Assembly: GCA_937776645.1 (NCBI GenBank)
Contig: CALMRI010000007.1
Location: 62,001 to 126,000 of the forward strand
Direction of reading: 5' to 3'
DNA from: an uncultured Alphaproteobacteria bacterium
GTDB taxonomy: Bacteria; Pseudomonadota; Alphaproteobacteria; Thalassobaculales; Thalassobaculaceae
DNA length: 64,000 bases
The position numbers and the translations under genes were made by a program. A model generated the notes under the pieces. The model was not told where the DNA came from. It saw nothing but the letters and a program-made list of their open reading frames with translations, and did not search any database. The first letter of the stretch is position 1, and every line of letters begins with the position of its first letter. This document shows, piece by piece, positions 55,338-62,598 of this stretch.

Positions 55338-56702
55338 TTAAGAATTCGTCTGGAAAGTGGTGCCGTCGTTAAGGGCCGCGGCGACCCGGATCAATAATTC
55401 GTCCCATCCCTCACCCTTACCACCATTTTTGTCGTTACTCTGCCCGAATTTGCCGCTGTCATTGTCGTCCATGCGGAACAGGCGCGTGCCTGGATACCAG
55501 GGAGTATCAGCCCGTTCGCCTAGCCAGCGCCAATCCGCATGCCAGCCAAGCAGTACCCAGGCCGGCTTACCAAGTGCTCCAGCGAGATGCGCGATCGAGG
55601 TATCGACGGAAATTACCAGATCCAGTTCGGCGATGATCTCGGCGGTATCGGCGTAATCCGAGACCTCGTCGCTCAGCGGCGCAACCGTCGACCACGGGCC
55701 GTCATCGCCACTCTTGCGCCAGCCGAGTTGCAAGCTTTGAAAGTCAATGCCGGGAACCTCCAGAAGCTTGGAATAGGCGTCTTGTGGGCAGGAGCGCCAT
55801 TCGTCTCGGGCATTGCTCGGGCTGCCGGCCCAAACCAAGCCGACACGCGGCGCACGGTTAGGTTGAGAGGCTATCGCCGGAGTCGGCCAGCTCAGGTAAG
55901 GCACATCGCCAGGGATCGATTTCGGCTCGGTGCCGAACCGATAGGGCAGGCTCATCATCAAACAGGTCGAATCAAACTCCGGATGGCTTTTTGTCGATAC
56001 CCCATGGATCCAGGGCTGGGCGGCGAATAGTCGTTCCAACGCCGTCGGACAATGCACCTGCACGATCATTCCGGCCTCGGCGAGGAGACGGGCGTAGCGA
56101 ATGAATTGTATTGCGTCTCCAGCGCCCTGTTCAGCGACCAGCAAGATCCGATGCCCGGCGGTGATTTTGCCATCCCAGACTGCTTTGCCGAGCTTCGTCA
56201 TCTGGTTGGTGAATTCGCGGCAGGATTCGCGCATTTCATAGCGGGGCCAAGCGGCCGACCACTCGCCCAATTGGAGCAGTGTGAGAGACAAGGCGGTGAC
56301 TATTTCCGGCCTTTCCGGCGCCTGTTGGATCGCCCATCGATAGAGTTGAGTGGCGCTTAGCGACTGGTAAAAGCTTCGTTCGGCATTGCCGAAATTATAA
56401 TAGAACTCAACCGCGTCCGGTTGCAGCAAGATGGCGCGACGAAACGCCCGCGCCATCTTGGCACGGTTACCCAGCGCCCTAAAAGACTGGCCCAACGCCA
56501 TATAGACACGGACATCGCGGGGGAATTTGAGGGATATGAGGCGGTGGCACTGGATGGCCTTTTCGTACTCGCGAGCCGCAAGAAGCTTGCGACCCATCGC
56601 CAACCCGTCATCAATAGAACGCCCGAGAGTGTCCTGCCCCCCTATAACTGTGCCACGTAATTCGTGATATTTTACGAAGGTGTGGAGGTATTTGGATGGC
56701 AA
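55338..56702 (-). CDS. TPR-glycosyltransferase, FlmG-like, with N-terminus replaced by IS sequence
   Basis: A 454-residue protein. About residues 30-155 are three to four TPR-like helix pairs (Ala-Met-Gly-Arg-Lys-Leu-Leu-Ala-Ala-Arg-Glu-Tyr, then Tyr-Tyr-Asn-Phe-Gly-Asn-Ala). Residues 180-440 are a GT-B glycosyltransferase domain with Glu-Gln-Gly-Ala-Gly-Asp near 202, Gly-Leu-Val-Trp-Ala-Gly-Ser-Pro near 302, and Ser-Val-Asp-Thr-Ser-Ile-Ala-His-Leu-Ala-Gly-Ala-Leu-Gly near 365. This layout is that of Caulobacter FlmG, whose TPRs hold flagellin while the GT domain adds pseudaminic acid. The first 24 codons lie in the IS3 element, so the native start is lost. Confidence 0.75.
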   Translation of the reverse strand: MPSKYLHTFVKYHELRGTVIGGQDTLGRSIDDGLAMGRKLLAAREYEKAIQCHRLISLKFPRDVRVYMALGQSFRALGNRAKMARAFRRAILLQPDAVEFYYNFGNAERSFYQSLSATQLYRWAIQQAPERPEIVTALSLTLLQLGEWSAAWPRYEMRESCREFTNQMTKLGKAVWDGKITAGHRILLVAEQGAGDAIQFIRYARLLAEAGMIVQVHCPTALERLFAAQPWIHGVSTKSHPEFDSTCLMMSLPYRFGTEPKSIPGDVPYLSWPTPAIASQPNRAPRVGLVWAGSPSNARDEWRSCPQDAYSKLLEVPGIDFQSLQLGWRKSGDDGPWSTVAPLSDEVSDYADTAEIIAELDLVISVDTSIAHLAGALGKPAWVLLGWHADWRWLGERADTPWYPGTRLFRMDDNDSGKFGQSNDKNGGKGEGWDELLIRVAAALNDGTTFQTNS

Positions 56703-56983
56703 GGAAGCGATATTGCGATGAAGATGTATTGAACCTGCTGCGTCAGATAGAGCTCAGTCTGGCGTCTGGTAGCAGTGTAGAGATGGCTTGCCGATCAGCA
56801 GGCATCAGCGATGCAACATACTATAATTGGCGCAAGAGGTACGGTGGGATGGGCAAGTCCCAGCTTCAGGAGCTCAAGGGCCTTGAGAAGGAGAACTCCC
56901 GCCTCAAGAGAATTGTTGCGGACCTTGAGCTGGATAAGCTGATCCTGCGGGAGAGCCTCGATTATCTAAAGCCGAAGGTCTGA
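56696..56983 (+). CDS. IS3-family transposase orfA
   Basis: A 95-residue protein with the helix-turn-helix of IS3-type OrfA (Met-Ala-Cys-Arg-Ser-Ala-Gly-Ile-Ser-Asp-Ala-Thr-Tyr-Tyr-Asn-Trp) and a leucine-zipper-like coiled coil (Leu-Glu-Lys-Glu-Asn-Ser-Arg-Leu-Lys) that ends with Leu-Asp-Tyr-Leu-Lys-Pro-Lys-Val. It provides sequence-specific DNA binding. Its end overlaps the open -1 frame of orfB, which fits the -1 frameshift fusion of IS3 elements. Pattern and size are close to the IS51/IS407 groups. Confidence 0.9.
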   Translation: MARKRYCDEDVLNLLRQIELSLASGSSVEMACRSAGISDATYYNWRKRYGGMGKSQLQELKGLEKENSRLKRIVADLELDKLILRESLDYLKPKV

Positions 56984-57015
56984 CGATTGCCGATCTGCGT
57001 CAGGCCCTAATCCAT

Positions 57016-57813
57016 GTGCGTCAGAAACTCGGATCATCCGAGCGGCGGGCTTGCAAAACGATCGGCGTGGCACGGTCCACACAGCGCTATGAGGCATCCC
57101 CTGAAAATGATGACAGCCTTCGGCTGGCTTTGATCAGATTGGCAAAGCAGTATGGCCGCTATGGTTACAGGAAGATTGCCGCGTTACTCCGCATTGAAGG
57201 CTGGCAAGTCAATCACAAGAAGGTAGAGCGGCTGTGGAGGGAAGAGGGTCTCCAGATACCGCAACGTCACAGGAAGCGGAAGCGCCTCTATCACAAGGAC
57301 AGCTCTATCATCCGGCTGCGCCCCAAATATCGGAACCATATCTGGAGCATAGATTTCGTCCATGACAAGCTGGCCAACGGCCGGCCCTATAAAATGTTGA
57401 CCGTGCTGGATGAATACACCCGCGAAGCTCTGTGCGTGGCCGTGAGGACTCGAATGGGCAATGCCGAGGTTCTGGAAGCCCTCTATCCGCTCTTCTTGAA
57501 ACACGGCAGACCAGAGTTCATCAGATCAGACAATGGTCCTGAGTTCATCGCAGAGAACTTTCAGACCTGGCTTACCAAGGTTGGGATCAAGCCCATCCGT
57601 ATCTATCCGGGGAGCCCCTGGGAGAACGGATACAACGAACGCTTCAACGGCACTCTGCGCAGGGAGGTTCTCAATGCAGAGTGGTTCACATCAATCAGAC
57701 AGGCTCAAATCGTCATCGAAACTTGGCTGAAACAGTACAATCACATCCGCCCGCATCAGGCTCTGAACATGCGTCCACCGATGCCCGAGACCCTATCAGA
57801 AAGTGGTACATAG
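57016..57813 (+). CDS. IS3-family transposase orfB (DDE integrase)
   Basis: 265 residues from GTG 57016; the frame is open further left across the end of orfA, so the working product is probably an OrfAB fusion made by -1 frameshifting near TCTAAAGCC. It has the HTH_21 segment (Ala-Lys-Gln-Tyr-Gly-Arg-Tyr-Gly-Tyr-Arg), then the rve core with Asp in Ser-Ile-Asp-Phe-Val-His-Asp, Asp in Ser-Asp-Asn-Gly-Pro-Glu-Phe, and Glu in Glu-Asn-Gly-Tyr-Asn-Glu-Arg-Phe-Asn. All three catalytic residues are intact, so the element may still move. Confidence 0.93.
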   Translation: MRQKLGSSERRACKTIGVARSTQRYEASPENDDSLRLALIRLAKQYGRYGYRKIAALLRIEGWQVNHKKVERLWREEGLQIPQRHRKRKRLYHKDSSIIRLRPKYRNHIWSIDFVHDKLANGRPYKMLTVLDEYTREALCVAVRTRMGNAEVLEALYPLFLKHGRPEFIRSDNGPEFIAENFQTWLTKVGIKPIRIYPGSPWENGYNERFNGTLRREVLNAEWFTSIRQAQIVIETWLKQYNHIRPHQALNMRPPMPETLSESGT

Positions 57814-57828
57814 AACGGGGGCTTTACA

Positions 57829-58515
57829 GGTTTCCTGCGCGCCGGGTGTTTCAAGCCGCTGACGTTTCCGTACCGCAGCCCAAAATTCTACGAAACCCGC
57901 GAGGATGGTCTGAAATGGCTGAAATCGGCGGGCGAGGCTGTCGGTCTTCCAGTGGTCACCGAGGTCATGCATATAGAAAAGATCGGGATCGTCGCCGAGC
58001 ACGCGGACATGCTGCAGATAGGCACCCGCAACATGCAGAACTATCCGTTGCTCACCGAGGTCGGCAAGACCGGCATGCCGGTGATGCTGAAGCGGGGATA
58101 CGGCTGTTCTCTGCGCGATTGGCTGATGGCCGCCGAATACATTGCTTTGGAGCATGACAATCTTGGCCAGGAGCAGAAAATTCTGCTTTGCGAGCGCGGT
58201 GTGGTCAGCAACCACACCCATCGCGCGACCTCGCGCTTCCTATTGGATCTCCAGGTCGTTCCGGCGGCGCAGGAGCTTACCCATCTTCCGGTGATGACCG
58301 ACCCGTCCCATGCCACCTTCTGGCAGCCCTGGGTCAAGTCGATGATGCTGGCCTCAATCGCCGCCGGCGCCGACGGCTTGATGCTGGAAGTGCATCCTAA
58401 CCCGCCCGAGGCCGCTGTCGACCCGTTGCAGTGCAGTTCCTTCGAGCAGTTCGAAGACATGATGACCGCGATGCGTCTGGTGGCGGCGGCGGTTGGTCGT
58501 ACGATCGACGCCTGA
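57829..58515 (+). pseudogene. DAHP-synthase-like enzyme, N-terminus removed by IS3 element
   Basis: Family members condense phosphoenolpyruvate with an aldose phosphate (erythrose 4-phosphate in the shikimate pathway) to a 3-deoxy-ulosonate. The surviving 228 codons include Gly-Cys-Phe-Lys-Pro-Leu-Thr-Phe-Pro-Tyr-Arg-Ser-Pro, Gln-Ile-Gly-Thr-Arg-Asn-Met-Gln-Asn, Met-Leu-Lys-Arg-Gly-Tyr-Gly, Leu-Cys-Glu-Arg-Gly, Thr-Asp-Pro-Ser-His-Ala-Thr-Phe, and Glu-Val-His-Pro. The first strand and perhaps 40 to 100 residues are missing, and no start codon precedes the remaining core. Its place before AroE- and NeuA-like genes, not core aro genes, suggests a specialised role. Bases 58516-58749 hold nothing I recognise. 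Confidence 0.85.
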
Positions 58516-58749
58516 CCCGGAGCTTGGATCAAGCGGAGCGATGGCCGTTAGCCTACGATCGTCGATTGGAGCGGGCGGTTGCTGGCGCGGGTGACGTGCA
58601 TCGACGGTGTATGCCCGAACGATACTGGGACCACCGAAATACTTTAGTTTTTGAGGTCGATCCGTCGAGATGGTGGCATTTTACCTGGAAAATCACTTGG
58701 CGCGCAGGCGGGCAGCGGGTTACATCTTGCCCTGCACTGAGGATAAGGA

Positions 58750-59643
58750 ATGATGTCGGATACGCTATTTACCGCCTTTCTGGACAATTCAATTACCAAT
58801 GCCACCGGACGTTTTGCTGCGTTACTCGGCCTTTCGCCGTCCAAGGGTGCGCGTTCGCCAGCCCTGTGGAACGCAGCTTTTGCGGCGGCTGGCGCCGATG
58901 CGGTGATGCATCCGTTCGATGTTAGCGAAGCCAATCTTCCCGGTCTTGTCGCGACTCTGAAAGCCGACCCGCGTTATATCGGCGGATCGGTCGCGGTGCC
59001 GCATAAGCAAGCCCTGGTGGCCCTTCTCGACCGATTGGAGCCCGAAGCCGAGAGGATCGGCGCGGTAAACGCGATTTATCGGGATGGCACGGGTTTGGTG
59101 GGCGCCAACACCGATGGCGCCGGCGCCCTGGAGCAATTACGCGGCATGGTCGACGATTTGGGCGGCCGGCATGCGCTGCTGCTTGGCCTTGGTGGAGCCG
59201 GCCTCGCGGTGGCGGCCTATCTGGCCGGGAATGTCGCCAGCCTAAGGCTTGCCGATCGATCGCTGGGGAAGGCCCAGGCCTTCGCGGAACGGCTTGGTGG
59301 TAATGTCAGGGGTGTCGAACTGCCGAAGTCCTCAAGTGATCTGCGCGGCGTCAAACTGATCATAAATTGCACCTCTGTTGGTCACCAGGACGGCGACCAG
59401 GCCTCGTCGCTTGGCGACAACAGCGAGCCGTTGCTGGATGCGATGCCCGACGATACGGTGATCTATGATATTATTTACCAGCCTGCGGAGACAGAGTTGC
59501 TGCGTCAGGCCAAGGTGATCGGCCTTACCACCCTGAACGGTTTGGGGATGAACTTGGATCAGGCAGTCATCGCCTTCGAAAAAGCCAACCCAAGCCTTTT
59601 GACGACCGACGAGATCCGAGACGCTATGCAATCCGCCGGCTGA
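58750..59643 (+). CDS. AroE-like shikimate dehydrogenase family protein
   Basis: A 297-residue member of the shikimate/quinate dehydrogenase family. It has Arg-Ser-Pro-Ala-Leu-Trp-Asn-Ala-Ala-Phe (substrate site), Val-Ala-Val-Pro-His-Lys (catalytic Lys; the usual Val-Thr-Val-Pro-His-Lys has Thr changed to Ala), Ala-Asn-Thr-Asp-Gly-Ala-Gly (catalytic Asp), Gly-Leu-Gly-Gly-Ala-Gly-Leu-Ala (NADP loop), and Asn-Gly-Leu-Gly-Met near the end. An insertion before Ser-Pro and the Thr-to-Ala change set it apart from housekeeping AroE. It starts the coupled operon, with the next gene 7 bases downstream, so I suspect a variant substrate. Confidence 0.82.
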   Translation: MMSDTLFTAFLDNSITNATGRFAALLGLSPSKGARSPALWNAAFAAAGADAVMHPFDVSEANLPGLVATLKADPRYIGGSVAVPHKQALVALLDRLEPEAERIGAVNAIYRDGTGLVGANTDGAGALEQLRGMVDDLGGRHALLLGLGGAGLAVAAYLAGNVASLRLADRSLGKAQAFAERLGGNVRGVELPKSSSDLRGVKLIINCTSVGHQDGDQASSLGDNSEPLLDAMPDDTVIYDIIYQPAETELLRQAKVIGLTTLNGLGMNLDQAVIAFEKANPSLLTTDEIRDAMQSAG

Positions 59644-59650
59644 GTGATCC

Positions 59651-60154
59651 ATGGCTGTTATTTTCGTCCTGGCGGGCCCTGGGAGCGGGTTTTCTCCACC
59701 GCCCCGCACCGATGCTTGGCCGCATGATTTCGACCGGGTCACCGACAGTCCGTTGGAGACGGTCATTGCGGATTATGACGTGGTCATCCCCGCTGATCAG
59801 CTGCGCCAGGCGCTGCGCCTTGGACGCGGGGTTAAACTGGCTTATCTGTGCACCCGCTTTGAAGCGCTGGGCCAGCTGACCCCGCTCGCGGGCGCCGCCG
59901 ATATCTTGTTCCAGCCAAGTCTTTTGGCTTGTCTCGATCGCTACCGCACCGCGCGCGCAACGCTTGCCGCCGGTCGAGCCTTGAGCGCTGGTCAGCGGCT
60001 CACGGCGGAAGATTTGGTGGAGCAAATTGGCGGGCGAGGGATCGTGGCCAGTCTGAAAGCCACTGTCATCGACCGTCGGCTGCTTTATGATCTAAGCGCC
60101 GGTGCCGCTATCGACTTCGGTATGATCGGGGAATCCACGGAGGAGCCACGGTGA
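59651..60154 (+). CDS. Unknown protein with C-terminal SAF-like domain
   Basis: A 167-residue protein. Residues about 1-100 are not recognised and may bind a nucleotide or sugar; they begin with a hydrophobic strand and a Gly-Pro-Gly-Ser-Gly turn. Residues 105-160 read like a SAF (antifreeze-like) domain: Gly-Arg-Ala-Leu-Ser-Ala-Gly-Gln-Arg-Leu-Thr-Ala-Glu-Asp-Leu, then Asp-Arg-Arg-Leu-Leu-Tyr-Asp-Leu-Ser-Ala-Gly-Ala-Ala-Ile. SAF domains cap sialic acid synthases (NeuB) and bind the sugar. Here it is split from any TIM barrel. The stop overlaps the next start as GTGA. Confidence 0.6.
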   Translation: MAVIFVLAGPGSGFSPPPRTDAWPHDFDRVTDSPLETVIADYDVVIPADQLRQALRLGRGVKLAYLCTRFEALGQLTPLAGAADILFQPSLLACLDRYRTARATLAAGRALSAGQRLTAEDLVEQIGGRGIVASLKATVIDRRLLYDLSAGAAIDFGMIGESTEEPR

Positions 60155-60212
60155 TCAGTGTGGTGTTGCGTGCCAAGAACGAGGCGTTCTGGATGGATCC
60201 GTGCCTATCCGC

Positions 60213-61232
60213 TTAACGCCCATACCCACAACATGTAGGATGCTGCCACTCTCCCGAATATAACCCCGCCCTTGTCGGCGCGGTCGTGTCCCCGGCCATC
60301 CCAAGGAGCGACCGGAAGGCATTGAATGGGTAGAAGCGGCGATTGAAGCGGAACGTGAACTCGTTGAGGTATGCCTGGAGGTGCTTGGCGCTGACGCCGT
60401 GGTGAATGCCGTTTAGCCAGGTTTTCAAGTTCGAGAACACCAGATGGACGATGGGCATGAACTCTTCCGAAACTTCTGGGTCGCCGCACTGTGCAATCGC
60501 GTGGTGATCGTAGCCGTCCTTCCGTAGCCCATCGTAACCGCTCCAATCGTCGGTAATGATCAGCGTGCCGGGGTCGACGATGCTCTTGACGAAACCACCC
60601 AGCGATTCCGCGCTACGGTCGGCGGCAATCGCCAGACGCACCCGACCGGCGTAGCGACCGTCCCGCCGGTTGCCCTGGGTGGTACCCGGTTCACGGTGTC
60701 GCACTTCGACGGCCGCGGCCACCAGCACTTTGTGATGGACACCACGGCCCTCGCCGCGCGTCCGTCCGCCCACCCACGTCTCATCCACCTCGACATGCTG
60801 GTCGGCGAGCCCGCCGATACGGTCTTGATCGGGGCGCACCATGGCGGAGCGGAGCTTGTGGAGAATGCCGAACGCCGTCTCGTAGCGTGACAGCCCAAGC
60901 TGGCGTTGGAACTGCACGGCAGACAAGCCGGGTGTCTGGCTGGCCACCAGATAGGCAGCCCAAAACCACACGCTGAGCGGCGTATGGCTGCGCTCCATGA
61001 TGGTGCCAACGGTCAGGCCGGTGTTCTTGCGGCAGGACCGGCACCGCAGGACACCGGGTCGGTTCTCGAAGCGGAAGGGATCGCCAACAATGCCGCAATG
61101 GGGACAAGCGAACCCGTCATTCCATCGAGATTTTTCCAGGTAGGCGGCGCAGGCCGCATCGTCAGGAAAAAGTCGCTGGAACCCCGGAAGCGATTCCGGG
61201 AACGGAAGGTCATCTCGGTCGAGAACGTCCAC
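60213..61232 (-). CDS. IS1595-family transposase
   Basis: A 339-residue transposase starting at GTG 61232. It has an N-terminal zinc ribbon (Cys-Pro-His-Cys near residue 43, Cys-Arg-Ser-Cys near 64) and a DDE-type ISXO2 core with Glu-Val-Asp-Glu-Thr-Trp-Val-Gly-Gly near residue 148, Ile-Thr-Asp-Asp-Trp-Ser-Gly-Tyr near 227, and Leu-Lys-Thr-Trp-Leu-Asn-Gly-Ile-His-His-Gly-Val-Ser followed by Phe-Asn-Arg-Arg-Phe. No stop or frameshift is present. That suggests a recent and possibly still active element. Confidence 0.93.
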   Translation of the reverse strand: MDVLDRDDLPFPESLPGFQRLFPDDAACAAYLEKSRWNDGFACPHCGIVGDPFRFENRPGVLRCRSCRKNTGLTVGTIMERSHTPLSVWFWAAYLVASQTPGLSAVQFQRQLGLSRYETAFGILHKLRSAMVRPDQDRIGGLADQHVEVDETWVGGRTRGEGRGVHHKVLVAAAVEVRHREPGTTQGNRRDGRYAGRVRLAIAADRSAESLGGFVKSIVDPGTLIITDDWSGYDGLRKDGYDHHAIAQCGDPEVSEEFMPIVHLVFSNLKTWLNGIHHGVSAKHLQAYLNEFTFRFNRRFYPFNAFRSLLGMAGDTTAPTRAGLYSGEWQHPTCCGYGR

Positions 61233-61240
61233 AGCCGCCT

Positions 61241-61296
61241 CCTATCCGCTTGACGCCCACCCTAGATGTAGGGGGTGTGGGTGTCAAGCGGATAGG
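61241..61296. repeat. Palindrome at the right end of the IS1595 element
   Basis: CCTATCCGCTTGACGCCCA at 61241-61259 is matched in reverse by 61278-61296 with one mismatch, around an 18-base spacer. So the right end carries two terminal-repeat copies facing each other. The transposase start lies 9 bases inside, so the palindrome may also cover its promoter. Confidence 0.75.
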
Positions 61297-61935
61297 CACG
61301 GATAGACGCTGCCTGACGGCGTTGCGCAATCAGCGCGTGCCGGGGATCGATGTAGTGCTGGTCGATAACGAATCGACGGACGACACGGTGGCTATCGCCG
61401 AAGCGCACGGGGTGACCATTCGCCGGATCGCGCGCGAAGATTTCTCCTATGGTAGGGCGCTCAATATCGGAATCGATACGGCGCGCCACGATGTCGTGGC
61501 GTTGCTGTCGTCGCATTGCGTGCCGATTGACGAGCTATGGGCGGACTATCTGCTGGCGCATCTCGGTCCCGATGGAGATCCGCTGGTCTGCGGTGTCTAT
61601 GGGCGCCAGGAGCCGATGCCCGATACCAGCGCCATCGACCGCCGCGATCTGTGGACGACGTTTCGCGATGAGCGGGTACGGCAACGCCAGGACTATTTTT
61701 TCCATAACGCTAATTCGGGTATTCGCAAAACGATCTGGCGGGATGAACCCTTCGACGAGGTTATTCGTGGGGTCGAGGATCGGGAATGGGGCAAGCGAAT
61801 GATCCAGCTTGGCCATGAGATTGTCTACGAGCCGCATCTGCGGGTCTATCACCAGCATGGTATTCACCAGGGCCGTGACGAGGGGCGGGCCAAGCGGGTC
61901 GCCGAGGTGATCGATTATATCCGAACAAGCGCGCC

Positions 61936-62598
61936 ATGAGCCACACCCTAGTCATCATTCCGGTCCTGGCGGCATCGAAGAGTACCGAGGCGATACTTAA
62001 GTCCCTCAAGGGCCCGTCCAGCTTGCAGCGGACTTTGTCCGCGGCATTGGAGGATCTGCCTGGGGCGACCATCGTGGTGACCACGGATAGCGATGTTGTC
62101 GCGGCCCAGGCAAGCCAGGTTGGCGAGAGCATTATCCTTAGGGAGCGGACTGCGGAATCCTATACCGGCGCGTTGATCGACGTGCTTGACGCACATCCCG
62201 CTGATCACATCGCGGTGGTCGAGGCTACTCACCCGTTCCGGCCGCGCGGCCTGATCCGCCGTACCGTGGAGAACTTGGTAGAGCGTGACCATCTGGATAG
62301 TGTCGTTTGCGCCCGTCAATTTCGCGCCAATCTCTGGCGTCTTGATGGCGCGAACTCAATCACCGCGCTCCGGCCCGGCGGTGATCATCGCGACGTCACG
62401 TATTTTCAGGAGATGGTTGGATTGGCGCTGGCGACCAGGCCAGATCTGATTCGCGATGGACGGCGGCTTGGCGATGCCGTTGGCTTCGAAGTCGTTGACC
62501 AGTTTTGGGCTCTTGTCGACATCCGGGACGACGACACCCATGCGGTGGCTGAGCTGGTTGCGGACCGATTGAGCGACCTCAGGGACAAAATCGAATGA
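61936..62598 (+). CDS. NeuA-like cytidylyltransferase homologue with altered N-terminal motif
   Basis: A 220-residue protein with the fold pattern of CMP-sugar synthetases: an opening hydrophobic strand, Ile-Val-Val-Thr-Thr-Asp-Ser near residue 46, Val-Val-Glu-Ala-Thr-His-Pro-Phe-Arg-Pro near 95 (in place of the usual Leu-Gln-Pro-Thr-Ser-Pro-Leu-Arg), and Glu-Val-Val-Asp near the end. The CTP-binding Ala-Arg-Gly-Gly-Ser-Lys motif is replaced by Leu-Ala-Ala-Ser-Lys-Ser. It may be a pseudoenzyme or act on another sugar. It overlaps the glycosyltransferase and the next cytidylyltransferase gene by four bases each (ATGA). Confidence 0.75.
   Translation: MSHTLVIIPVLAASKSTEAILKSLKGPSSLQRTLSAALEDLPGATIVVTTDSDVVAAQASQVGESIILRERTAESYTGALIDVLDAHPADHIAVVEATHPFRPRGLIRRTVENLVERDHLDSVVCARQFRANLWRLDGANSITALRPGGDHRDVTYFQEMVGLALATRPDLIRDGRRLGDAVGFEVVDQFWALVDIRDDDTHAVAELVADRLSDLRDKIE

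Larger units (their letters stand above)
56630..57828 (+). mobile_element. IS3-family insertion sequence, about 1.2 kb
   Basis: Holds overlapping orfA and orfB. Imperfect terminal inverted repeats begin TGTCCTGCCCCCCTATAACT at 56630 and, read inward from 57828, TGTAAAGCCCCCGTTCTATG; both then lead to a TGTnCCAC. No target-site duplication is visible: the flanks are GAG and GGT. The left flank is inside the FlmG-like gene and the right flank is inside a DAHP-synthase-like gene on the other strand, so insertion was followed by deletion or rearrangement. Exact ends are uncertain by a few bases. Confidence 0.88.
60197..61303 (-). mobile_element. IS1595-family insertion sequence, about 1.1 kb
   Basis: Terminal inverted repeats ATCCGTGCCTATCCGCTTAA (left, from 60197) and its near-match ATCCGTGCCTATCCGCTTGA read inward from 61303. 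A single transposase gene fills most of it. Both flanks together rebuild a glycosyltransferase frame, but no clear 8-bp target duplication is seen. The right end has a second, inverted copy of the terminal repeat. Confidence 0.88.
60151..61939 (+). pseudogene. Family 2 glycosyltransferase, interrupted by IS1595-family element
   Basis: The first 16 codons (GTG 60151 to 60198: Val-Ile-Ser-Val-Val-Leu-Arg-Ala-Lys-Asn-Glu, then Trp-Met-Asp) and the rest (61304-61939: Arg-Cys-Leu-Thr-Ala-Leu-Arg-Asn-Gln, Val-Asp-Asn-Glu-Ser-Thr-Asp-Asp-Thr, His-Asn-Ala-Asn-Ser-Gly, Glu-Asp-Arg-Glu-Trp) make one GT-A glycosyltransferase of about 228 residues, split by 1.1 kb of insertion sequence. The Val-Asp-Asn-Glu-Ser-Thr-Asp and Glu-Asp motifs are those of sugar-nucleotide binding. 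A product could only start within the element, from GTG 61250. It overlaps both neighbours by four bases, so the insertion probably also disturbs the downstream genes. Confidence 0.85.

Noticed and set aside
56630-57828. Target-site duplication of the IS3 element
   Set aside because: The bases on either side (GAG and GGT) do not match over 3 or 4 positions, in line with a later deletion.
60189-61312. An 8-bp target duplication around the IS1595 element
   Set aside because: Only GGAT recurs on both sides; the longer flanks differ, so I do not claim a duplication.
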